In this document: one piece after another, positions 1-10,900 of the stretch
Numbering within the stretch: position 1 is the first letter of the stretch
Layout of the letters: the number at the start of each line of letters is the position of its first letter
Assembly: GCF_000764305.2 (NCBI RefSeq)
Contig: NW_025944327.1
Span: 1 to 64,000, forward strand
DNA length: 64,000 nt
Direction of reading: 5' to 3'
Origin: Hyalella azteca
Lineage: Eukaryota; Arthropoda; Malacostraca; Amphipoda; Hyalellidae
Translations under genes and position numbers: made by a program
The notes under the pieces: model-generated
What the model saw: the letters and a program-made list of their open reading frames with translations, nothing else
Databases searched by the model: none
Told to the model about the DNA's origin: nothing

Positions 1-145
1 AGCTTATTGCTCTGCACTACTTTACGATTAATTAATATATAATTAAAAGTACTCTGCACTATTTACAATCAAGCAATATATAAACAAAACAACTTTTACT
101 TTGTTTAATATATAATTAAAACTGCTCTGCACTACCTTACATATA
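1..145. repeat. degenerate AT-rich tandem repeat
   Basis: Three loose copies of a unit of about 55-60 bp containing CTCTGCACTA and TTAATATATAATTAAAA. The rest of 146-759 shows no coding signal apart from a 13-bp hairpin at 409-439. Confidence 0.5.
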
Positions 146-408
146 ATTATATAAATAATATATTAATTATGATTCTTAAGTATATTAATTTATAATTATA
201 CTATAACTTAATTAGATTATGTAATTATTAGAATTAGTTTACTGTCTGTAATTATGTTCCGATCCAATTCGTATATCCTTAGTGATGATAGAATTTAATA
301 CGCTGATGTTCCTATACTTGACTTGTACTTTATTCCCGCTGTAGGAAGTAGATGAATTTACTAGGATGAAAATATCAGCAGAGCTCACTGCAGTCTAGCC
401 TATCCAAT

Positions 409-439
409 CTAGCCTATCCAATTAATTTGGATAGGCTAG
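409..439. repeat. 13-bp perfect inverted repeat
   Basis: CTAGCCTATCCAA (409-421) and TTGGATAGGCTAG (427-439) are perfect reverse complements with a 5-base loop. An extra direct copy of the left arm lies just before it. Confidence 0.8.
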
Positions 440-759
440 TAAAATTGTTATTTGAACTTAGGCGAGGCTAAGCTAAATTTTTTAATATAAATTATCTTTA
501 ACGTGTCTCGATGTCGATGTTCAGCGTTCCTTATTAGAAAAGTTGAAAAAACGATGAATAATGAAGTAGTACGGTATTGTATTTTTTTAATGATGAAATT
601 GGTTTCTTTGGTATTATCCTTGATAATAAAAAACATTTGCGTTGTAAGTTATTGTTTTTTCTTCTAGAAGAGTTTACACTACCTATTGAATAATAGTTTT
701 AAAAATCAGTACATGGGATTATTGCCGTAAAGTTGATTGTATGTCATTACATTAAGTTC

Positions 760-1436
760 AATTATATACAAGTTCTAAGTGCCTATTCCCTGTCACTATC
801 AGCACACATTGTATATAAGTTTTAATTGCCTATTCACTGTCATTATCTCTGCACATTGTATATAAGTTATAACTATCTATTCCCTGTCACTATCTCTACA
901 CATTGTATATAAGTTCTAAGTATCTATCCACAGTCACTATCTCTACACATTGTATGCAAGTTCTAATTGCCTATTCACTGTCATTATCTCTACACATTGT
1001 ATATAAGTTCTAAGTATCTATCCACAGTCACTATATCAACACATTGTATATAAGTTCTAAGTATCTATTCCCTGACACTATCTCTACACATTGTATGCAA
1101 GTTCTAATTGCCTATTCACTGTCATTATCTCTACACATTGTATATAAGTTCTAAGTATCTATCCACAGTCACTATATCAACACATTGTATATAAGTTCTA
1201 AGTATCTATTCCCTGACACTATCTTTACACGTTGTATACAAGTTCCAAGTGTCTATTCACTGTCACTATCTCTACACATTGTATATAAGTTCCAAGTACC
1301 TATTCCCTGACACTATCTCTACACATTGTATATAAGTTCCAAGTATCTATTCCCTGACACTATCTCTACACATTGTATATAAGTTCAAAGTGCCTATTTC
1401 CTGTCACTAAACTTTGACACTTGTATATTAAGACCT
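760..1436. repeat. 47-bp minisatellite, left array
   Basis: About 14 copies of a 47-bp unit with the core CACATTGTATATAAGTTC and CTATTCCCTGACACTATC. Copies differ by a few bases. The same repeat resumes at 4454. Confidence 0.92.
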
Positions 1437-4200
1437 TCATTGATTAATTAATAACATACACATACAAGGAAGCGAGGTCACCGAGAGAACACTTACAACT
1501 ATCTAATAATCTGTGACTCTAGCTCCCCTGGGAAGCTGAAGGATTGAAGCCCATCATTCACTGTATTTCATTTTTCATCATCCATTTTTCCACCGCGGCT
1601 GCTTTACGCAATCTGCAAACTTGCGTAGAATTGCAATGAGGCTCGCAACTGTTGCTATGATACGTGACTAAATTTCGCATTGCTGACTCAATTATTTCGT
1701 GTTTCAGTTTTGAACAAAACAAAGTTTTTGAAGGTGTCGAGGTGCCGAATTATTTTTTATCTTGGAATTTACGTGGGAATGTTTTACTTTTATAAAGAAA
1801 CTGCATTATTTTTTTGACCATGAAATTAGCTTAGTGATGTTTCTAGACTGAAAAATTGTGATAAGTAATCAATTTTTTTCTATTTTAGATTGTGAGGTAA
1901 ATTCTTAATATATCGATGGTAACGAACTATTTGGTCAAATTTAGATCGAAACTCAGGGTTTAGTTTATCCGGTATCCAAGGTACTGCGTGCAGCGAGATA
2001 AAGCAGCAATTGGTGCTGAACTTAATTCTTTGGTCAATAGCTACGCGCCTTATTAATCTGAAATATTTTCGACGCGCTAAGTGAGCTAAAAATCCTCAAG
2101 CTGTTCAACGGTGAATGAATTAAGCCGAAAGAAAACTAGCACGAAAGAGGAGAATAATTCACTGGAAGAAGCTCAACCTCATTGCTTGAGATTGACGGGG
2201 TGGCTGCGGGTTTTTTGTATCAGTTTTTGCGTAGCTAACTTCACCAACGCTTGTGGAGACTCTACGTGAAATAATTCGAAGATCTGGTGGCATTACAAGC
2301 CACCCATCGCCGTCATGTTTAACTACTACGTTATGAACCAATACGGCGACGCCTCGGACTAAAACTACTTCGTCAAGAACCAGTACCAGAATGCATTCGT
2401 TCAGCAGCAGCCTTAGATGTGCATTGAAGATCTCCCTCCTACCGACGTCAGTTTCCCTGGACACCATCACCACCATGTGCAGCCTCCCCCTGGCCCTCCG
2501 CCAATGATGTAAAATCTTCATTATTAAATTTGTTAACCTCAAGTCGCACAGCAACAATATTGCATGCCAGCCCAACAGCCTCCGATGCACCACCACCATC
2601 ACGTTTAATATGGACAACCCTTGCACTGCATGGCAGCCAACAATGTGGGCGCCTGTGGTGGATTTCCTTAACAGCATTTCGCTCACTAACATAACTTCGC
2701 TCACTTCTGAAGGCCTGAGGACATCTTCCTCTGCAAGACGAAGGAAAATTGTTAAATGACACTAATTATTGTTACGCCATTGTAATCGGGGAATAAGCTG
2801 TCAATGAAAAAGTTTTCGTATGCGCCATTTTTCCAATTTTCTTTTGCGTGATGAAAGATAGGCGTTTGTCATATTTATGTTGATGGAGGCGTTGATTGTT
2901 GGGCCCGCACTTGTTACCAGAATGGAAAATTGCGTTGCTTTGAATACTCGCTTGTATAAGAAGAATACTGCGATTTTATTGGAAGGATTCGAAATTTTCT
3001 AGAGACGAGAAGATTTATCAACAATCGAGTGATTGAAGCCTGCTTACGGATTGAATCCTTATCGACGAATTGAAGCCCGCGGAATTGTTCCGTTGAAAAT
3101 AGATGAAGATGAAACGTTCTGTGTTGAAAAGATAACCGCTGAAAAATGAAGTTATTTAAGTAATTCCATGTTAAAGTGCTGCGAAGATTAATGATTCAAT
3201 ATGGCCTATGTGTTGCAAGTGAAAACAATTTCGGTATCAATGTTGTTCCTTAGCAGAGGCTAAAGTGCTCAGGGAATCTCATGCATCTCAACTTCTTGGA
3301 CGGCATACAAATCTTGTGCCTTGTAGTAAATATCATGCTTAGTATTCAGCTAAAACGTAGTCTAATTTCAGCCGTTTGATCAAAGATTTAAGTAAAAAAT
3401 TCAAATCACGATATGAGAAATATTTTGAAACATTGATTGTGTTTCAAGTGCCTTTTGTGTTTGAATTTTGTGATTGTCAAACTTTTAATTATTGCGAGAA
3501 GTGGTCCTCTTTTCGGCTGAATAATCCTAATAGATTCTTAATCGTAACGTATGTGATGTTTTTGGAATAATATGTAGCTCGAATTTTTTTCGTTAAATTT
3601 TTTTCACCTTCTGTACAACGCCTAAAATAAACGAATTCGATCGAGTTTCATAGTTTTTTTTTGTGCATATCTTGTTCTTCTTTTAAAGGACTCCTTATTA
3701 TTCATGGTTTTAATAATTAGTAATTGATTTTTGCACAAAAGTGTCTGGATGAAAAGTTAATTGCGTCTCTTGATATGTATTAACTTTCTAGTGCAGCCGA
3801 TTACGTAGGTAACACTTGTTAAGAATGGTATTTTAAATTCAGCTAACTTTATTTGATTATTTTTATTATATTTATTCCTAAATTTATATCATCGAATTAT
3901 TAACAATAAAAGACTATTTTACATCCTCAATGTGAAAGTTTTTCTTCCTTCTTTGATCTGTTGTGTTGCCTTGAAAAATGAAAATTATCAGTAAACCAGG
4001 AAAACTTATGAGCTCGGTGATGCATTTTTCGTTTGAATTTTGATAAATTACGCTTATTTATCCAATTAATATGCGTCCGGCTGGCCTCTTCGGTCGTTAC
4101 TGTGATAATTTATGATTAGTATTCATCGAAAGCATTAATTTTGCAGTTTTAAAGAACTGTTTCGCTTTAATTTTGTTTTTCACGCAGACATATGGCATTA
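1437..4200. other. non-coding AT-rich region
   Basis: Apart from the relic frame at 2315-2710, no exon with splice signals, codon bias or recognisable product was seen. It may be slit intron or unrelated DNA placed here by scaffolding. Confidence 0.5.
2315..2710 (+). pseudogene. Gln/His/Pro-rich reading frame with TAA/TAG at Gln-like sites
   Basis: In this frame there are 131 codons from ATG to TGA with no frameshift. Eight are TAA or TAG, each in a Gln-rich or low-complexity setting; 15 more are normal CAA or CAG. Readable parts include FPGHHHHHVQPPPGPPPMM and QQPPMHHHHHV. Third positions are C-rich, unlike the flanks. It is either a decayed gene in which Gln codons became stops, or a gene from an organism that reads TAA/TAG as Gln. 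No family recognised. Confidence 0.45.
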
Positions 4201-4452
4201 GCGGTTTAGCGCCACCCCATGGCGTGCTCCATATGTAATCTATACAATATATTATCACAGGGCGCTGGGTAACAACCCCCTGTACTGCGACTGCTCCATG
4301 GCGCGCTCCATATGTAATCTATACAACATATTATCACAGGGCGCTGGGTAACAACCCTCTGTACTGCGACTGCTCCATGGCGTGCTCCATATGTAATCCA
4401 TATATTATATTATCACAGGGCGCTCGGTAACAACCCCCTGTACTGCGACTGC
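4201..4452. repeat. 79-bp tandem repeat, three copies, cut at the assembly gap
   Basis: CCATGGCG occurs at 4217, 4296 and 4375, a period of 79 bp. Units share GCTCCATATGTAATC and TATCACAGGGCGCT. The array is interrupted by the N at 4453, so its length is unknown. Confidence 0.88.
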
Positions 4453-4453
4453 N
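4453..4453. other. ambiguous base / contig join
   Basis: A single N separates two unrelated tandem repeats. This is typical of a scaffold join with unknown gap size. Confidence 0.85.
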
Positions 4454-4740
4454 ATCTCTACACATTGTATATAAGTTCCAAGTATCTATTCCCTGACACT
4501 ATCTCTACACATTGTATATAAGTTCAAAGTGCCTATTTCCTGTCACTATCTCTACACATTGTATACAACTTCCAAGTATCTATCCACTGTCACTATGTTC
4601 TACACATTGTATATAACTTCCAAGTATCTATTCCCTAACACTATCTCTACACATGGTATACAAGTTCCAAGTACCTATTCCCTAACACTATCTCTCCACA
4701 TTGTATATAAGTTCTAAGTATCTATTCCTTATCACTATAC
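4454..4740. repeat. 47-bp minisatellite, right array
   Basis: About six copies of the unit seen at 760-1436, starting at the N and ending about 20 bp before the slit acceptor at 4757. Bases 4454-4548 are identical to 1315-1409. Confidence 0.92.
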
Positions 4741-4757
4741 CCACACAATCCCCACAG

Positions 4758-4980
4758 AAAGTGACCGTGTGCCTGACGAGGTGCTGGCAAAGTGCGACCA
4801 GTGCTACACGCGCCCCTGCGACAACGGAGGAACTTGTCGCAGTTTGCCTGGTCGGGAGTTCGAGTGCATTTGCGCCCCTGGCTTCTACGGCGACATTTGT
4901 CAACACCGTATTGATGCTTGCTACGGCAACCCTTGCGACAACGGTGGCACCTGTAAAGTCTACGAGATGGGCAGATTTGC
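4758..4980 (+). CDS. slit: slit exon a: EGF 1 and most of EGF 2
   Basis: The acceptor is cccacag before 4758 and the donor is GTGAGT at 4981. The exon enters with two bases of a split codon and leaves with two bases (GC), completed by G of the next exon. It encodes one full EGF repeat (Cys at fragment positions 15, 20, 26, 36, 38, 47) and the first half of a second with PCDNGGTC. Third codon positions are rich in C and G, unlike the AT-rich introns. The 47-bp tandem array runs to about 20 bp upstream of the acceptor. Confidence 0.93.
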
Positions 4981-7900
4981 GTGAGTTTTGAAATTATTTG
5001 TTTTATTTTTAGCGCATTTTCTCATTTATGGAAAAAATGCTATATTGTGCTCGTCATGAACTTCCGTCTGTCTGTCCGTCTGTCTATCTGTCCTTCCGTC
5101 TGTCTGTCCGTCCGTCCGTGACTTCACGTTTTCGTCGACGAGAAAATGCGCTCTCTGTCACTCACTGCAGTGAGTACTGAGTTACATTTTTTGGTATAAT
5201 TCGCTCTCAGAATGCATTTCTTATATATTAGTTACTTGATTCTTTCATCCTTTGTCTTGTCCTTTTTTGAATGATTGTGTTTCAGTATTTGAGAACACTT
5301 TTTAATTGCTAAAATGAAGTAAAATTTACCTCTTTCTGCTGCTGATGTGAAAGATTATCCTGCAAGTTTTAAACGATGAACATAGAAGAATTTATCAAGT
5401 ATAACTATACACTGATTTAGTTGAATTGAGGAAGATAAAGCAAGACTAGTTTGCAGGCTGCTGAGGGAAAAATAGTGTCGATACTTTTTGTGGTTATAAT
5501 GGCATCAAAGGTGATTTAATACATGGGAAGATGTGATCTAGGTACACAAGTGGTCTTTATAACGTCAACTCTTACAGGTGCGTGGCATGCGTGGACTCAA
5601 CTCTTACAGGTGCGTGGCATGCGTGGACTCAACTCTTACAGGTGCGTGGCATGCGTGGACGGCGTCAACTCTTACACAATTCTTACGTCATGGTAAAGGA
5701 TTGTTTCATTGTTTCTTATCGCCCCGGCTTCCTAAGGCTGCCCTAATAAAGGTATCCTTTTAAGGTGAGTGTACTCATGGACGCACCTGTCTCACAATGG
5801 TGCTTCATTAGTCATTGATTTACTATTTTTGCGTGCTTGTTGTATAATTGTTATACACTCATTACTTTTTACGTGCTTGTTCTATAATTGTTATACACTT
5901 ATTACTTTTTTAAGTGCTTGTTGTATAAATATTTTTCACTTAATACTTTTTTAAGTACTTGTAGGGTACTTTTTACTTTTTATACTTTTAGGTACTTGTT
6001 AGGTTGTATAATTGTTTCACACTTACTGCTTTTTTACGTACCTATTGTGTAATTCTTTCATACTTATTACTTTCTTACGTGCCTATTGTATAATTGTTAT
6101 GCACTTATTACTTTTTCATGTGCTTGTTGCATAATCACTTACTACGTACTCATGACACGTTAACGTATCTCTTAGGTGCGAGTGCGCCCCCGGGCACAGA
6201 GGGCAGCTGTGCGAGGAGGAAGTGAGCTTCTGTAGCGGGGGCCACGACCCCTGCAAGCACGGCGCTACCTGCCGCAGCCACGGCACGCATTACGAGTGTA
6301 GCTGTGCACCAGGCTGGTCTGGCAGTAACTGCACCATCAATGCTGATGACTGCGTCGACCATCTTTGTCAGGTACTGCGGCAACCATCTCTGTCAGGTAC
6401 TGTGGCAACCATCTCTGTCAGGTACTGCGGCAACCATCTCTGTCAGGTACTGTGGCAACCATCTCTGTCAGGTACTGCGCCAACCATCTCTGTCAGGTAC
6501 TGCGCCAACCATCTCTGTCAGGTAGTGTGGCAACCATCTGTTTCAGGTACTGCTTCAACCATCTCTGTTGCGTCAACCATCTCTGTCAGGTACCTACTGC
6601 GCTAGTCATCTGTTTCAGGTACTGCACCGACAATTCATGTTGGGTACTGCGGCAAACATCAGGGTTAGGTAGTGCAGGATCTTCAACGCATTTGTAACGT
6701 TCAATCGCGGAATTGTACCTAATGTTCTGTAACGCAGATATAACGGTTTCTAATGCAGTTATAACGATATATAACTCAATTATAACGCTCTCTACCGAGT
6801 TAATAATGCCCTAAGCTCGTGTGTAACGCCAGAATTTCCCCTCCTAACGTACCATCGGCCGTCAGAACGGCGGGCAGTGCGTGGACGGGCTGGGGACGTA
6901 CGAGTGCAAGTGCGTGGGCGAGTGGACGGGCCGGTACTGCGAGCGTGGCCCGTCTGTGCTGCAGCAGACCGAGCCGTGTCTGCAGCACGACTGCAGACAC
7001 GGCGTCTGCACCGTGCCTAGAGGCAGGACAGACTACACCTGCAAGTGCCAGTCTGGTTACTCAGGTGAGTCTGCAGTATCTGCTTGTGCAGTCTGCAGTG
7101 AGTCTGCAGTGTCTGCTACGTGGGTAGGTCGTCGCTCTCGTGAGATTTGCTAAGAAAAAGATTTTTCTTGAAAAAGATTAGTAGCTGGAGACGCAAAACT
7201 ACGTGGAACGACAAATTAATCTCGGGAAGGGACATTACTACGTAATACTGATGCACAAAATGCAAATATTACTTTTCGTCAGAAATGCGAACAATATTTC
7301 TTAATGCTCTAAGATCAGATGAAACGCTTCATCAAAAAATGATTTGAACTGAAGGTTTTGACATAGTTAAACATCGCGTTGAACGAGTTGACATAAGTAA
7401 AGAACACCGCCTTGTATGAAATGAAATAGTTAGAGAACATCGCCTCGAACGAGATGACATATTCAAAAAAACATCACACTGAACGAGTGGACACAGTTAG
7501 AGAACACCGCGTTAAATAAATTTAAATACTTGTAGAACATCGCGTTAATAAAATCTATTTGTGGCAGGCAAATACTGCGAGTTGCTGACATCTGTCAACC
7601 TCGTCGACAAGGGCAGCTTCATGCAACTGACAGCGCCTGCCGTGCTGCCAGCCTTCAACGTCACGCTAACCTTCATGTCAGATTTACCGTTCTTATTTTC
7701 CCATTTTATTTTCAACTTAGAATTCTAATTAAACCATTTTTCCTATTTATTACTTATGTATTATCAAATTTCAACTATGAATCGAACGCTTATCTTATGT
7801 ATATTTTATCGACGGTTGTCTATATTTTTCGTTGAAACTACACTATTTGCTAGTGTTTTATTCATGTAGTTAATAAATTAATAGCCTCACTTGAAAGGCA

Positions 7901-10900
7901 AAACTTTCATATCTTCAACATAATATTGTGCGAACTTCTAATGGCGCTGCCTTGATGAAGATGGCCCAGCATAAAAAAATGTTGAAAAACAGTAATTTGT
8001 TGAGTTTTTAATTATTATGATAGTTGTTAACTGTGCACTTCTTTTATATAGCTGTTTTAGTTTAAAATCGATGAGGAATCCTGGAATGAGTTCCCATAAA
8101 TGAGTCTGGAATATATGTCTGGAATGAGTTCCCAGACATATATATATATATGTCTGTATCAAGTGTGCGCACGCTGAATATTTCCATAATTTAGTTGTTC
8201 AATGAATAAATAACATTTATTTGGCTACGGTTGATTTTTCTAAGAATTGTCGCGATTTGTTTGTGAAAAAAAATCTATATAATTCAGACAGAATTTATTC
8301 TATCGAAGGGAATTATAATGATGCAAGGGAGAAGTACCGACTTGGCTAGTGAAGCAGTCGTGACTACTGTGACGACTGGCGGGATTTGTTTTTAGGCGAA
8401 TAATAAATTTAACGAATAAACTTATTCGTTTCACGAACGAACAAACTTACGCGAACATTAGGTATGGTGTCCCGCAGACTGTGAACGGACGCGAGCCGAT
8501 GGTGAACAAATGCAATTTTATCAAAACCACTTGAACCTGATGATTTGAGTTAGTAAATACATAAAAAAGTAAGAAAATGAGATAAAGGCCTCTTTGTAAT
8601 CATTATTATGTGTTAGTGATCGCACTGTAAAGCGCGATAACAGGATCGAAAAACCACTCAAGGGTTCAATTGATGCCCTTGATACTAAGATAATGGGACC
8701 GTGGCGCCATTTTGAACTAAAACAATTGGTCATCGAACACAATAAAAACTTATATTATGGCTTAGTGGGCTCATTTTAAACTGCGATGATGAGGCAAGAA
8801 ATTTTCTTCAAATTAATACAAACTAATACTTATATTATCAATAAACCAACCATCACTATGGGTTAATAAAGCCTCTGCAAGCGAAGATATTTCATCACTA
8901 AATCAACGAAAACACTGACGAATGGCAACTTAACCTAACAAGCAGTAAGATAATTAATTCGTCATCACACAACTTCAATTTCGTACGATAGGTCAAACGC
9001 AAAGAATCCGATGTTACTTTTGGTTTGGCAACCTTCTTAATCGTACACATACGTACAGTGAATTTGTGACATGAAGTTATTCAATAACAGTTGTTCATCC
9101 ATAGAAATTTTTTTCATATCTCTGCGTATCAATTGCTGGCACTATTTAATATTTATTACTTTGACCATTGCGACGCGCAGGTCCGAAGTGACTGACGGAG
9201 TGCTTGCTTACCTTGGGCTCGATCGCCAACACTTGGCTGTTGAAATTTTCCGTGGGAGACTCCGCATCAGCTACGACGTGGGCAACCACCCCGCGTCCAA
9301 CATGTTCAGGTGAGCCTAAATAAAACTTTATACGTCCACTAATTTTTTTGCCGTTGGTGTTAAAAAATTTGCCTCTAAAGCTGGGCTACTTAAACCAACG
9401 TGGAAACCAATATCACGAAATTAATAACGACGCGTATATAATAAACATTGTTATTTTGTCCACTCGCCAAAGCACAAATCAAAAAGTGTATTTGAATGCA
9501 CCGCAACACACCTCAATTGTCATTATATATTTGGTATCTAATCCTCTTTCCTGCCTTAAGAATACACTTGACGCTATTATTACGCTACAACACACACCAC
9601 AAATGCTATAATGTTTTTGCTGCAATGCAACTTCATGTTTATCATAAAGTTTCAGTTATCTTCATGAAGTTCCATGTATCTTCATGGAGTTCCATCTATC
9701 TTCATGGAGTTTAATGCATCTACATGAAGTTTCACGTATTCATGAAGTTTCATGTATCTTCATGAAGCTTCAATGAAGTTTCATGTATCGTCTTGAAGTT
9801 TCATGTATCTTAACGAAGTTTCATGTTTCTTCATGAAGTTTCTTGTATCTTCATGAAGTTTCATGTATCTTCATGTGTACCGCAGTTACGAGCTGATCAG
9901 TGACGGGGCAGAGCACACAGTCGAGCTGCTCGCTGCCAAGAAGAACTTTACGCTGCGTGTGGACGGCGGCGCCGCGCGCAGCGTCGTCAACGACGGCGAC
10001 CACGCGGCGCTGGACGTGGCCGACGCGCCGCTGTTCCTGGGCGGAGTGCCTCCTGAGGTCGGCAAACTGGCGCTCGAGCACTGGCATCTCAGGAACTCTA
10101 CCAGCTTCCGCGGTGAGATTTTATTTATTTTTGTGTGGGATTTTTTTTTGTGATTTTGTGTGGGGTTTTGGCATCTCAGGAACTCTACCAGCTTCCGAGG
10201 TGAGTTTTTATTTATTTTTGTGTGGGATTTTGTTGGTGATTTTGTGTGGGATTTTGGTGTTTTCAGGAACTCTACCAGCTTCCGAGGTGAGATTTTATTT
10301 ATTTTTGTGTGGGATTTTTTTGGTTCCGAGGTCAGTTTTTATTTATTGTGTGGGATTTTGGTGTTTTCAGGAACTCTACGAGCTTCCGAGGTGAGTTTTT
10401 ATTTATTTTGTAGGATTTTTTTGGTGATTTTGTGTGGGATTTTGGCATATCAGGTACTATACGAGCTTCCGAGGTTAGTTTTTATTTATTTATTTTGTGG
10501 GATTTTTTTGGGGATTTTGTGTGGGATTTTGGCATCTCAGGAACTCTACGAGCTTCCGAGGTCAGTTTTTATTTATTTTTGTATGGGATTTTTTTGGTTC
10601 CGAGGTCAGTTTTTATTTATTGTGTGGGATACTCTACGAGCTTCCGAGGTGAGTTTTTATTTATTTTTGTGTGGGATTTTTTTGTGTTTTGGGTGGAATT
10701 GTTTTGATTTCATGATGGGCAAATTACGTTTTATTCCGTTTTATTTATGCTGTCTGGCTGATTGAATTTTGGTTCTATTTGAAGTAACGTGTGATTTTAT
10801 TTTATTTATGCTTTCTGGCTAATCGAATTTTTGTGTTGATAATTTGAACTTGTGGAGCAAGCGTAGATGACAGGGATATAAATGTTTGAAGTGATTAAGA

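Noticed and set aside
2159..2704. 181-codon minus-strand ORF
   Set aside because: Antisense shadow of the Gln/His/Pro-rich plus-strand reading; its composition (Val/Leu/His from reversed CAC and CAG codons) is what that predicts.
9900..10765. Plus-strand ORFs of 164 and 201 codons
   Set aside because: They read through slit exon f in the wrong frame and through the repeat array after it.
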